Shown here: one piece after another, positions 19,965 through 30,150 of the stretch | Layout: every line of letters begins with the position of its first letter | Position numbering within the stretch: the first letter of the stretch is position 1 | Translations under genes and position numbers: made by a program | Assembly (NCBI RefSeq): GCF_020882245.1 | Contig: NC_083599.1 | Span: forward strand, 2,418,001 to 2,482,000 | From: Rhopalosiphum padi | Lineage: Eukaryota > Arthropoda > Insecta > Hemiptera > Aphididae | DNA length: 64,000 nucleotides | Direction of reading: 5' to 3' | Notes under the pieces: generated by a model | What the model saw: the letters and a program-made list of their open reading frames with translations, nothing else | The model's database searches: none | What the model was told of the DNA's origin: nothing

Positions 19965-21072
19965 TTGACGCGAACACACGTGATGTGGCCGGTTATAGGA
20001 GAGATATCGAGAATTAAGTTGAAAAAATTACGCACGGTACAAGATTTTAACCCGCGACTCACGAAACTGGGGTGACAGTCTCGTAACAATGAGCCACCGC
20101 GGTCTTATCAGCTTAACCTCGATATTCTCCTATCTGGGCCAGAGTGGCAGTGTGTACGGCTGAGGAGAAGCGCAGGCGCTAGGGCCGTGTCAACTCTTAG
20201 TATTTGACAATATGAGAGAAGGGTTTTATCCTTACACTTTTATTCTAACACAAAAATCAAATTTAAGGTAAGGTTTTACTAAAAGAAAATATATATATAT
20301 TCTTATTGACTTATATTTTAATTACACATTTATAGATATAAGAAAAAATTTGATATTTAAATAACAAATTGAAAAATTTACAAAATGAAATGAAAAAAAT
20401 ATCAGAGAATTCGATTAATGAGGTACTTATAAACAGTAATATAGGTGAGCCACAATAAATATTAATACGTGAAACTTTAAACACCAGTAAATATATGCCT
20501 AAAAATAAACGGTAAGTACTTAGAAAATTAGATGCTTTTATTTATATTGCTTCATATAAGGTATAATTTCATATACCATATTATTTTAGATCTGATGTCA
20601 GATTTAGTAGATTATTTTGAATCTAGTTCTATTACATTTAATGTTTTTAACTACTTAAGATTCAGGAGAAATACTTTTCATTAATGCCACGAGATGATCT
20701 GCTGTTCTAATAGGTATACATATTGTGTTCAGTTCTGAACATTGAAATTCTAAGTTCTGCTTCTAGTTTGGTTATCTTTAGATTTGATGACCTGAGGAAG
20801 TTTGTAACTCGCACGAGGCCATACCCAGATTCGGCGTGGAGTGTACTGACACGGCCCTAGCGCCTGCGCTTCTCCTCAGCCGTACACACTGCCACTCTGG
20901 CCCAGATAGGAGAATATCGAGGTTAAGCTGATAAGACCGCGGTGGCTCATTGTTACGAGACTGTCACCCCAGTCTCGTGGGTCGCGGGTTAAAATCCCAT
21001 ACCGTGCGTAATTTTTTCAACTTAATTCTCGATATCTCTCCTATGACCGGCCACATTACGTGTGGTCGCGTT
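19965..21072. mobile_element. MITE with long inverted arms
   Basis: Two arms of about 226 bp (19,966-20,192 and 20,848-21,072) are near-perfect inverted repeats. Outer ends read TGACGCGAACACACG and, on the other strand, TAACGCGACCACACG. Inner ends share CACGGCCCTAGCGCCTGCGC. The 650-bp core is AT-rich and non-coding. A CAT trinucleotide lies just outside each end (19,962-19,964 and 21,073-21,075), a possible short target duplication. With no ORF the element would depend on a transposase in trans; its superfamily is not evident. Each arm holds a tRNA-like stretch. Confidence 0.75.
20935..20998 (+). other. tRNA-like Pol III box pair inside MITE arm
   Basis: The segment reads GACCGCGGTGGCTCATTGTTACG...GGGTTAAAATCCC. 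TGGCTCATTGTTACG fits an A-box context and GGGTTAAAATCCC a B-box with one T-loop departure (TTAAAAT for TTCGAAT). Its inverted partner is in the left arm at about 20,041-20,105. A full cloverleaf is not convincing, so it looks tRNA-derived and not a working tRNA. Confidence 0.4.
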
Positions 21073-21527
21073 ACATAGACAATACAATACAATAGACATA
21101 TTTACAAGAACAAACATCTTGAATATTATATCAACGGACATTGAGGTATCAGGATATATAATATATATAATTAATAATAACAAACCACCGGCCAAGGTGT
21201 TGGTATATGTACACAACAATAATAAAATTATATTACCATTTTTTTTGTAGCTGCCATGTGAGCATCGTCCTGGAGACGCACTAGGTGATTTTTTTATTCT
21301 ACTACTCAGGCATGTTGTCCAGTGGAGCGAAGAAAAAATCACCGAGTTTAATTTCGACAAATAAACATGTCTGTTCGTAACTGGACTATTTAACAAATTT
21401 CCATGACAAATGTTACTAAATTTGTTTAAGGTCTTAATCTTAATTATTAATTTATAAATAAAATAAATTCCCGCAAAGTAAATAAATTATTTACATAGAA
21501 TAACTTATTTTTAATTTAATTTACTTA
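21073..21527. other. Non-coding spacer between two MITEs
   Basis: AT-rich, with a patch at 21,240-21,330 that contains two short inverted words (GGTGATTTTTTTAT and AAAAAATCACCGAG). The open frames on both strands here are short, overlapping and featureless. Confidence 0.4.
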
Positions 21528-21983
21528 TGCCGGGTTGCATGAAACCGAACTTCAAATTTATTTAATAAATAATTTTATAGAACCGTTAAATACTTTTACA
21601 GACGTGTTAGGGTTGCACAAATCGTACAATAAAAATATATTGGTATAAACATGATCCTACCAAGATTTATGTAGAAATTTAAGCTTATCACAGAAAAAGT
21701 ACTAAAAGGCATAAGTAATATTCTTATTACTCTATGCGATATTGTGATGTACTACTGATGCATACACATAACTGTAGGATTACTAGGATTATCGAATGAT
21801 TAAAATTTAAAGTGCCGAAATCGGCCCATTAGTTTAATGAGCTGGTAACCTATGTTTTAACGGCCCAATAAAACTATTGAACATTTGAACGATTGTTTGT
21901 TTAACGAACGAATAAAATTGTAATCATTCGTTAGGGTGCTGACGGCTCGTTAAGCGTTTAACGGACGTTCATGCAACCCGGCA
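21528..21983. mobile_element. PIF/Harbinger-like MITE
   Basis: 456 bp bounded by TGCCGGGTTGCATGAA and its inverted match TTCATGCAACCCGGCA. Each end is flanked by TTA (21,525-21,527 and 21,984-21,986), the TWA-type 3-bp target duplication of PIF/Harbinger elements. Inside there are further inverted words around CGTTAAACA and CGTTTAACG. No ORF. Copy 2 keeps the same element with scattered substitutions. Confidence 0.8.
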
Positions 21984-22739
21984 TTAGCATTTATTCATGA
22001 TATCAGATCTTTATAATGCCCAAGTCTTATAAATGACTGGTTTTTATTGACTTAGCAATTTTTACACGTAGTTTGACGAAGTTAACATATTTTTATGTAC
22101 TGACATAAGTGGCATGTAATATGATTTGCAGGTTTGTATGTTTTTATTTCTATGCTTCCATATAATGGAAATCGTTTTTTCTTTGGTGATGGTGATAGAA
22201 TTATTTTTTAGACACAACCATACATGATATTATCGTATTTGTGTTTTTTTTTCAAATAGTTCTTTTTTTTCGTATTTTCTCTTTATACGCTTTGCAAACT
22301 ATTTTACATATTTTAGTTAATAATTAATATTAATAGTCGACGATCCACATCATGTAACAAGGGAATACAACAATTACACGTGGTTATTACGAATGAACAT
22401 ACACACTGAATGTCGCCGGAAAGGCAGAAAGTTTTTGCCAGAATCATTAATACGATAAGCGAAGGCGCAGGCAAACTGTCATCAGTGGGAGCCGCTGCCC
22501 AGTGTACTACTGCGACGAAAGGAGGAGGGTAATACGGTCACTGGCGCTGCTACGTGAAACGTTATAACTAAATCGGTCGAGTACAATATCTTTTAGCATC
22601 AAAAATACTTCACTTTTTTGCTAATATATTCCGAATTATACAACCATTTTTTTTCAAAAATGACAAAGGTATAAACTGCACATCATGTCCGATTTGTTGA
22701 TTCCACAAACGTCAATCCGTCCATTCATTAGGTCTGTGG
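21984..22739. other. Shared non-coding tract with hAT target site
   Basis: AT-rich apart from 22,400-22,560 (GCCGGAAAGG...GGCGCTGCTACG). The last 66 bp (CTGCACATCATG... to GTCTGTGG) belong to a 203-bp unit that occurs three times in the window: here plus 25,189-25,319, split by an hAT in copy 2, and whole at 61,265-61,467. At 22,711 a 3-bp difference from the other versions is visible. Confidence 0.5.
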
Positions 22740-22747
22740 CCCTAGGC

Positions 22748-25180
22748 CAGTGTTTCCCAACCGGTGGTCCGTGGGCCAGTCATAGGTGGTCCGCGGTACC
22801 TTTCTTAGTTTTCTATTAAAAATTATTTTTTTTTTTTTGAACAGCGAAAAATATTTTATTTTACCGTAATATACGGTTATCTTATCGTTGTTTCTGCCGA
22901 CGACCGATAAGTATTTTCCACTTTTATAAGTGTGTAGGTATCAGAGTAATAAATTATACTATTATCGCGAACGATAATGATCATGTCAATTGCAAACATC
23001 GTTGCTTATATATTTATACTTTATGAGTACCGACAAATAACTGTTATTCAGTATGCGCTCGTTATTCGTTTGATTACCACGCAGTACGTTTTGAAAGAAA
23101 TTAAAAGTTTATAGTTTAGTTTTTTTAAGTGTTATTTTTTTGAAACCTAGTCGGACTAAGTCAAGAATATGTCACGAAAGAGGAAATATGATGATAGTTA
23201 TATTAAATATGGATTCACTGAAATTGAAGTAAATCGAGAAATAAGACCTCAATGTGTGATATGTACTGTTGTGCTTAGTAACGATGCTTTGAAACCAGCA
23301 AAGCTACTGCGGCATTTGCATACGATTCATCCTACGCTCAAAGACCAACCACCCGAATTTTTTGAAGGAAAATGTAAAAGCTTAAAGAAAATGAAACTAG
23401 GACCAAGTGGGGCAAATGTCGCATTGTCACAGCAAGTGCTAACTGCATCATTTGAAATCTCCCAACTAATCAGTAAGTCAAAAAAAGCACACAGTATCGG
23501 CGAAACATTAATTAAGCCTAGCTTGCTAATAGCTGCAAACATTTTCGGAGAAGATGCCAAGAAAAAAATTCAAAATATGCCACTGTCCAATAATACAGTA
23601 AAGGCACGAATTGGAAAAATGTCATGCGATATCGAAGAGCAACTACTAGGTAAAATAAAAAGTTCCCCTTACTTCGCTCTTCAATGTGATGAAACTACTG
23701 ACATTGCGCAATGTTGCCAGTTATTAGTTTTTGTGCGGTTTTTAGACGTTGAGGATAAGACCATAAAAGAAGAGTTATTGCTGTCAAGTGTACTTGAGAC
23801 AACGTCGAAAGGGATCGATGTAATGCAGATCATTAGTAATTATTTTGAAAATCATGATCTCAAGTGGGAGAAACTAGTTGGCTTTTGTACGGACGGAGCT
23901 CCAGCTATGCTAGGATGTCGTTCAGGTCTTGCAACATTAGTGAAAGAAAAAAATCCGTCAACTTTAACAACACACTGCGTCATTCATCGGCAAGCGTTAG
24001 CTACAAAAACATTACCAGAAGAATTAGCTAATGTTTTGAAACTGGCAATAAAGTTAGTGAATTTTGTAAAAAGCAAAGCACTTAACACACGTATTTTCAA
24101 AAAACTTTGTGTTGAATTGGACTCCGAATACGACACATTACTTTTTCATACAGAGGTTCGCTGGCTTTCAAAAGAGAATATGCTAAAACGGTTGTATGAA
24201 CTAAAAGAGGAAATGAAAATATTTTTAAACGAGAAGGATTCAGAGTTACTTGAAAAATTTTGTGATTTGAAATTTGAATTACAATTTGCTTATTTAGTAG
24301 ATATTTTTGAGCACTTAAATAACCTTAATTTGCAACTTCAAGGTTCGGGACACAAAACCTTGGAATTTAGAGCAAATATTTTTATTTTTGAAGATAAAAT
24401 TCGCGCATTTGTATGCAAAATTAATCTATGGATGAATAAAATCGAGAATAATAATTATTCAGCATTTCAGACATTCCAAACTCTTATTAACGACGATCAA
24501 TATGCTGATATTTTAATCGAAATTCAACATAACATAAAAAAACATCTGGAAAAATTAAAATCTGAATTTATTCGCTACTTTCCGGAATGGAACGAAGTTA
24601 ACAGTGTTCAAAAAATAATTCGAAACCCTTTTTGTGCAAAAGTTGAAGAAGCCCCAGAATATCTTCAAGAAGCTGTCATCGAACTGCAAAATGACTCTGA
24701 CTGCAAAAATATGTTTGATTCTGGTATGAACCTTGAGGAATTTTGGTGCAGAAGGGCAACATTACATATTCAACTACGGGAAATTGCCTTACGTTATTTA
24801 GTAGTATTTTCAACTACGTATTTGTGTGAACAAGGATTTTCCAATCTACTTGTGATCAAAAATAAACAGAGAAATCGCTTGGACGTAAGTGACGACATGC
24901 GTTTAGCCATTAGCAACATTCATCCGAGAATTGAAAAACTGGTCAAAGAAATGCAGCCACAAAAATCACACTAAGTAAATTATTAGTAAAGTTTAATAAT
25001 TAAATAATTATATATAATAGTACAGTAAAATAATAAAAATTTTTCAATAAATTTTGTGTATTCTTGTTAATGAGCAAAAAAAAAAAAAGGTCTTCCTAGT
25101 TTGTGTAAAATTGAGGTGGTCCGCGACCTATAAAATATTGTGGAAGTGGTCCGTGGTGGTAAAAAGGTTGGGAAACACTG
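22748..25180. mobile_element. Intact Buster-type hAT transposon
   Basis: 2,433 bp. Both ends begin CAGTGTTTCCCAACC when read inward, with subterminal GGTGGTCCG words repeated on each side. A perfect 8-bp target duplication CCCTAGGC flanks it (22,740-22,747 and 25,181-25,188). One uninterrupted transposase gene lies inside. Copy 2 of the segmental duplication has no insertion at this target, so the element jumped after the duplication or was never in that copy. A complete autonomous structure with clean flanks implies recent activity. Confidence 0.93.
23169..24974 (+). CDS. hAT transposase, Buster/ZBED5-like, intact
   Basis: 601 codons without introns, ATG in context AAGAATATG. Domains in order: a BED zinc finger (residues about 13-56, with CVIC and a H..H-type end RHLHTIHP), a linker, the RNase H-like catalytic fold with the first aspartate in LQCDETTDIA (about 169-178) and the second in FCTDGAPAM (about 239-247), a helical insertion domain, and the C-terminal dimerisation region (about 530-585) with YLVVFSTTYLCEQGFSNLL. 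Length and order match vertebrate and insect Buster-type transposases and their domesticated relatives (ZBED5, FAM200). It catalyses cut-and-paste movement of the surrounding element. No stop or frame shift is seen. A polyadenylation-like AATAAA lies at about 25,046. Codon use is AT-rich like the host. Confidence 0.92.
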   Translation: MSRKRKYDDSYIKYGFTEIEVNREIRPQCVICTVVLSNDALKPAKLLRHLHTIHPTLKDQPPEFFEGKCKSLKKMKLGPSGANVALSQQVLTASFEISQLISKSKKAHSIGETLIKPSLLIAANIFGEDAKKKIQNMPLSNNTVKARIGKMSCDIEEQLLGKIKSSPYFALQCDETTDIAQCCQLLVFVRFLDVEDKTIKEELLLSSVLETTSKGIDVMQIISNYFENHDLKWEKLVGFCTDGAPAMLGCRSGLATLVKEKNPSTLTTHCVIHRQALATKTLPEELANVLKLAIKLVNFVKSKALNTRIFKKLCVELDSEYDTLLFHTEVRWLSKENMLKRLYELKEEMKIFLNEKDSELLEKFCDLKFELQFAYLVDIFEHLNNLNLQLQGSGHKTLEFRANIFIFEDKIRAFVCKINLWMNKIENNNYSAFQTFQTLINDDQYADILIEIQHNIKKHLEKLKSEFIRYFPEWNEVNSVQKIIRNPFCAKVEEAPEYLQEAVIELQNDSDCKNMFDSGMNLEEFWCRRATLHIQLREIALRYLVVFSTTYLCEQGFSNLLVIKNKQRNRLDVSDDMRLAISNIHPRIEKLVKEMQPQKSH

Positions 25181-25188
25181 CCCTAGGC

Positions 25189-26086
25189 TAAAGAAAATGG
25201 GGAAATTTACACACATTCAATGGGCAAACTCTGACTCGTGTAATGTACTAGGTACCACTACGGTAGTGACCGCTCTGTTTTTTTTTTTATTAGCTTCGCG
25301 CAACTACTGTCGCGATTGATATCTGTATTTACATACACACAATTTCTAATAAATTTAATTTTTTTTTGATCAACTCAATACATGTTGTCATTCAAAAAAG
25401 AAAAAACTTAAAAATATATAAGGACAAAAATATAATTTTTTAATAAAAACGTAGTCTTTTTAACAACTTGAAACTATGTAAAAAAATGTTTTCAAAAACA
25501 TGAATACTTTTTGAAATAATAAGTGTTTTCTGAAAAAACCATAAAAATTAGAAAAACTGGTCAAAACAGGAAAAATAATCAAAAAAACTGGAAATAAGTA
25601 TTTTTTTTAAAAAATAGATGAAAAAAGCAAAAAAAGCACTTCCATATCACTCTGCTACATTTTAAGTCAATCCATAAAAATAAGCAAATGCTTTAAGTCC
25701 CGAGCCCTGATTATAACAATAATAATGTCTAATGCAAAATTGTAAATCAATAAATTCTAAATTTGTATAAATACATAAGGTGTTTTTTGAAAAATATTTA
25801 TTAGTAGGTAAGTTAAAAAAAACGTCATTCCGTTTAATTTTTGATTTTTGATAATCCGGTCCCATCTAGTCCAGATTAGGGAGACTCTACTGTAATCTTT
25901 TTTTCCTTTCAAGTATCCATACAGATAAAACCGATTCCTCGATAGTTGTCTATCCTATCCCATCTAAAACGAACTGAGAAACAATGCTTAACAAGGATGG
26001 CATAGCGAGTGAAAAAAATCGGTGTTTAACGATTTCGCACAAAAATGTATTTTAAAAATAATTTTAGACATCAAAAGGTTTTACTC
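25189..26086. other. Shared non-coding tract
   Basis: The first about 130 bp complete the 203-bp unit described at 21,984-22,739. The remainder is A/T-rich with many homopolymer runs and no gene. In one frame 25,184-25,315 is open and protein-like (GPRLKKMGKFTHIQWANSDS...), which matters because the same bases follow the P-loop ORF in copy 2. The minus-strand frame at 25,662-25,865 is present in both copies but has no features. Confidence 0.4.
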
Positions 26087-26090
26087 TTAA

Positions 26091-27300
26091 CCCTTCAATG
26101 CGCAATTTTTTGAATTGAAAAAAAAATTGTATTATAATATGTGTTTTTAAACGTAGATAAAAGAAAAATACATAAAAAATTCTGATTATTATATTTTCCT
26201 GAAAAACCAAGATTTTCAGATTGTTGCAAATATGCAACATCGCGCATTAATAAATACTAAAATAACAATATTTAAAATGTTAACATAATCATACTTTATT
26301 TATGTTTTTCTTTTACATTAAATAGGTACTAAACTAACACATTTTATTTATTTACTATTGAAACCTTATCATAGTATAACTTTTCTTAAAATTATTATAT
26401 TTTATAGGTACTTTTAGATTATTAATTATATAATATGATAGCTACATTTTTAATATTTATTTAGTGTGATAATCGGTAAAACAAACACCTTTTGATTTTA
26501 CGCATAAATAAATTTTACATTTGCTACACTGAAAATTTGTATAGCCTTTACAATTTGGAAACTTGCAACGTCCTTTTTTTTCGTTATAATTTATAAAATG
26601 TCCTATGTTGTCAGTTCTTATATCTTGAGTGGGCCTTGGGGTCGGTCTGATTCTGTTTTGTTTTTTAATGTTACTCTCTAATGACGGACAGCCTCTAGTT
26701 GGTGTTTGTACAATACCTGTTTTCATAAGAGTAAACGTTAAACTTTTTCGCCAATCGGCTAATGTATATTTGCTAGGTTTTCCAAGCTGAGATTGCGATC
26801 TTTTATATAGGAGCCATGAATTTACAATAGATGTGTCAATCAAATGGTAAAAACTTCGCATATACCACTTTCTTGATCTCATACGAACTTTATATCGCCT
26901 AATAAGACTATCTAAAAGATCGACTCCTCCCATAAATCTATTATATTCTTTGATTACAGTGGGACAATAAATATTAATTTTTTTTTAAATTTTTTATCAA
27001 ATCTATTGGCAGTCAGCATTAGTAATGATCCACAATAAGTTGATAATAAATTTACTTGTTTATTGTCTTTACATGAAGTCACGCACATGGGTGTATTTTC
27101 AAAAACGGTCAAATATTCATACGATTTTCCGCGTACATCTTTTTTAATGATTTGGTCGCTAGGTATTTTATTATTGGGTAATCGGTCTTTCCGGACTGTC
27201 CCTAGACACAAAATTCCATTTTTGTTCAAATAGGCAGCTAATGGAATACTTGTATAGAAATTGTCAAAATATAATCTATGATTTTTATGGCGTGGAACAT
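26091..27300 (-). mobile_element. piggyBac-like element, 3' half
   Basis: The left end is TTAA (26,087-26,090) followed by CCCTTCAATGCGCAATTTT, matching the TTAA target and CCCTT-type terminal repeat of piggyBac elements. A subterminal GCGCATTAATAA lies near 26,237, inverted relative to AATGCGC. The transposase relic reads leftward toward this end. The other end is lost: at about 27,295-27,303 the sequence turns into a LINE. The same truncated structure occurs in copy 2, so the loss preceded duplication. Confidence 0.8.
26457..27300 (-). pseudogene. piggyBac transposase, C-terminal part, frameshifted
   Basis: From 27,300 leftward the frame enters at PRHKNHRLYFDNFYTSIPLA, carrying the catalytic D of the piggyBac D-N-F-Y-T-S motif. 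It continues through LCLGTVRKDRLP to 26,954. A run of nine T around 26,980 marks a one-base frame change, after which the motif CPTVIKEYNRFMGGVDLLDS appears, with the other catalytic aspartate. The tail ends in a cysteine-rich finger (CKFPNC..C..CSKC..YLCV..KGVCFTDYH) at 26,463-26,560. The first about 20 residues of the frame that opens at 27,361 come from LINE DNA and are not transposase. The N-terminal half is missing. Both copies share the frame change. Confidence 0.85.
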
Positions 27301-27877
27301 TTGAGAATGTCTGGTTTTTTTCTTGGGGAGGTGGGCCAGTATGTTGGTGAGGGCGGAGCATGTATTTTATAGTTTCGTGATTGCGTTAAGGCGTTAATGA
27401 TATTTCCGCGAGGGTTATTTGTGCGGCAGCCCCATTGTGTATTTTTAGCATTTATGTCACCCCCGACTATGAATTTTTGGCCAAGAGAGTTGAAGAAGTT
27501 TTCATACTGAATTTTGGTGATAAGTGGCGTGGTGGGCTATACACTGCATAAATGTTTATGGGAATGTTGTTGAGTGTTGAGAAGATACCACAAGACTGCA
27601 AGTGATCTGTTTGGTATGGTGGTAGGGGGTAGAATAGTAAGGTTGATCTTATTATGATAGCAGCTCCTGCGTGAGCAGTGCCGTCTGGATGATTGGTTTT
27701 AAGAATATTAAAGCCTGGGAGATTGAGGTGTGATGAATGTGTGAAATGTGTTTCAGAGATTCAAGCGATATCTATTCTATTATTTTGTAGGATGGCTAGT
27801 AACTCATCTCTGCGATTCCTTAGACCATTTGAGTTCCATGTTAGGATGAGGAGGGATTTTGATGTTATTTTATGAGT
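27300..27877 (-). pseudogene. Jockey-type LINE ORF2, endonuclease fragment
   Basis: Minus-strand readings match the APE-type endonuclease of Jockey LINEs: LLILTWNSNGLRNRRDELLA near 27,800-27,860, then I-S-E-T-H-F-T near 27,757, PGFNILKTNHPDGTAHAGAA near 27,670-27,730, and near the break a PPSPTYWPTSPRK tract (27,305-27,345). Several in-frame stops and frame changes are present. The RT is missing because the element is fused to the piggyBac relic at about 27,300. It follows directly on ORF1 in the usual Jockey order. Confidence 0.75.
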
Positions 27878-28820
27878 TGGCATTTTTATTAGAAATAAGA
27901 CTCGAAATAAGAGTAGTGAGAAGAGAGATAAGAGGATTTATGATTGATTTAAATTCTTCTATGAATTTAGAAAAGGATAGTTCATTGTTATTGGTTGGAG
28001 CTAGGATATTATTGAGAGGAGGGTGACCATCTGTTACATTAGCATACGTACGTTGATTTGGCAGGTGTTCATTATTTGATTGTTGGTGGTGGGACTGGTG
28101 TGTAGTCTTGAAGTTGAATGGCTGCTGGAAGTTTGGTTTTTTTACTTGAGATGTTGGAGCGTCTTGGGATAGTTGTTTGTAGATAATGCATCCTCTGTAG
28201 TTAGCAGGGTGTGCTCCTTCACAAAGGGCACATTATGCTGGGAGGTCTGGAGATTTTACACTGGAAGAAGTGGGGGGATCGTTTCCACATTTTACGCACT
28301 TTGGGTTGTGTGCGCAATATGTTCTAGTGTGGCCATATGAATGGCAGTTTTGGCATTGAGGGATTTGGCGTTTTTTATGAGGTTCTTCTATTTTTATTTT
28401 TGTGTGAAGCAGACTAGTGATGGAGAAAATATCACTGTCACTTCCTTGTGGATCGAGGTCGGCGAAAAACAGGGGGAGTGGTATTTTTGTTTGGGCGTGT
28501 TTAATATTAATAACGTTTTTGACAGAATGCCCTATCTCTTCAATTGCTGATGCTATGTCAGCTACTGGGGTGGAGGGATGTAGGTTTCTGATGACTATTC
28601 TGAGTGGTTTATCAGCTTGGAGTTGATACGTGTGAAATTGTGCATTGATTCCTTTTAAGAAGTGGATTAGTTTTCTATAATTGTCAGGATTATTTGTTTG
28701 AATTTTCAGGTAATTTGAAGTAGATTTGCACAAGAAGCTATTTGGACCAATTTTTTCGATAAAGCTGTTCCTTAATTGAAAAAAGTCGATTACGCCTTTG
28801 ATAAATATAGGTGGAGGCAA
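27878..28820 (-). pseudogene. Jockey-type LINE ORF1 (Gag-like), one stop
   Basis: The first 195 codons (28,820-28,233) give the nucleic-acid-binding ORF1 of Jockey-type LINEs, which coats the element RNA. There is an RRM-like part with PLRIVIRNLHPSTPVADIAS, a PRE/C2HC-type region, then a CCHC knuckle (CQNCHSYGHTRTYC) and a second CVKCG start. A TAA near 28,231 interrupts, but the frame continues with CALCEGAHPANYRGCI (another knuckle) and a polar tail to a stop near 27,878. One stop aside, it is nearly complete. The 5' end of the element lies just beyond, near 28,860, and the ATG may be upstream of 28,820. Confidence 0.8.
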
Positions 28821-29149
28821 ATTTCTTTTGGTGCATCATTTGTGGTATTTGTTTGCGCCGGATTTTGATGGTCAAGCGTGAAAAATGCGCAACAAACTCA
28901 AAAACGATGTGACGTCTGAATATATATATATATTTTCGTATGAAAGTTTTGCAAAAATATAACTAGATTGTTTATTTTTACATTTAAAATAATATTCTTC
29001 ATAACCACCTTGACCTAATGTCTGTCTGGTATGAAAAATGATGAGTTCAAGTCAACCAATCAAATCCATTCACATTACGTTTGTCGTTCACTCTTCGTTT
29101 CGTTTCCCTCCCTGCTCAGAACTCAGCCTTGGTAATCACTAATCATACC

Positions 29150-29372
29150 AATCCCTTCATCCCAATTGGTTATGTACTTAGGCCCAACCGTCGCCTTACC
29201 TGAGGACTCCAAATCAGAATTCAGAACTAAAAAACTCGCCCTAAACGAATGACTACGCTCAATTAAAACAATAATATCTAACAAACACACCAAACTTCAA
29301 ATGTATAAATAATTAATCAAGCCCGTGTGGACTTATGGCCTACAACTATGGGCAATGCAAAAAAAAAAATAA
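29150..29372 (+). pseudogene. Jockey-type LINE RT tail fragment
   Basis: The plus strand reads YLGPTVALPEDSKSEFRTKK..., then KPVWTYGLQLWAMQKKK, the thumb/post-RT signature (YLG...; PVWTYG.QLW) of Jockey elements. One stop lies between. It ends in an A-run at 29,359. The fragment is unrelated in orientation to the LINE at 27.3-28.9 kb. The interval 28,861-29,149 shows nothing else. Confidence 0.7.
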
Positions 29373-29424
29373 AGTAAATTCGGGTGCATATTATCTTTAC
29401 TAGGATTTTGGCTGCGTGTGCCAT

Positions 29425-30150
29425 TAAACTTATTGTTCTGAATTCATTGCATTTATCTGCGTTGCTTTTTTAGGTATGGGTATTATAATGCTTTCCTTGA
29501 AGTCTTGTGTATATATCATTCACTAATTTGAATAGCTCGTCTTGTAATTCTGTACTCACATTTTGAATAAGTTCCATTGCTATGTCGTCTGTACCGGCTG
29601 CTTTACCTGTTTTTATTAACTTTAAAGTTCTGATGAACTCGTCTCTTAAGATTACTTCTCCTTGCATATCTGGATTGTTATTATTATTGAGACTAGCTGC
29701 TTCTCCTTCCTGGTATAGAGCTTCAAGATGTTGTTTCCATCTTGTTGCTATTTTGTCGTTGTCCAGTATCAAGTTTCCATCTAGGTCTCTTAATCTGCTG
29801 TTTAGTTTTTTTTTTTCCTCTAAAGAATTTCTTAATTATGTTAAACGCTTGATCCAAACTGTTATTCCTAAGCAATTGTTCCACTTCTTGGCACTTTTCT
29901 TCTAACCATTTCTCTCTTGCAAATTTTGCCTCTCTATTAATTTTGTTCTTCAGCTCTTTATATCTTGTATTCCATGATTATCCTTGGCGTTTTTATACTT
30001 CCTTCTCTCTTCAATATCTCTTATAATGTTCTCGTTTATCCATTGATTCCTAGGCTCTGGTGAGTTTCTTTTCAACGTGTTGCTGGCTGCATTATGTATA
30101 GCATCCTTTATTTTATTCGATTTGTCTTCCGTAGTGTCACTTGGTAATAG
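29425..30150 (-). pseudogene. Second LINE family, RT N-terminal fragment
   Basis: Minus-strand pieces read NQWINENIIRDIEERRKYKN (about 29,980-30,050), then RWKQHLEALYQEGEA and KTGKAAGTDDIAMELIQN (29,560-29,740), then after a frame change ESIIIPIPKKATQINA (29,440-29,490). This order equals the linker and first RT motifs of the near-intact LINE at 36,294-38,507, so both belong to one family or sister families. A frame change near 29,815 and several stops make it dead. The RT catalytic boxes are missing. Confidence 0.75.

Larger units (their letters stand above)
11185..27817. repeat. Large segmental duplication, copy 1
   Basis: From GACTCATCATTGG at 11,185 the sequence matches 45,133 onward in the same orientation, with a near-constant offset of 33,942-33,948 up to 22,739. 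Beyond the hAT insertions the match resumes at about 25,181, with offset 36,183 by 26,457. It is still matching at 27,817, which corresponds to the last base of the window. Most differences are isolated substitutions, plus 6-bp indels near 11,296 and 14,395. The viral block shows none that I could see. Copy 1 contains a 2,433-bp hAT absent from copy 2 and lacks the 3,929-bp hAT and the 703-bp extra unit of copy 2. Copy 1 lacks the 6 bp at 14,395 that keeps a LINE reading complete in copy 2. Confidence 0.95.

Noticed and set aside
19874..20089. 71-codon minus-strand frame over the tRNA and MITE arm
   Set aside because: It reads through the tRNA gene antisense; the apparent protein is a tRNA shadow.
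22748..25180. Domesticated host ZBED gene
   Set aside because: Exact terminal repeats and a perfect 8-bp duplication show a mobile element, not a fixed host gene.
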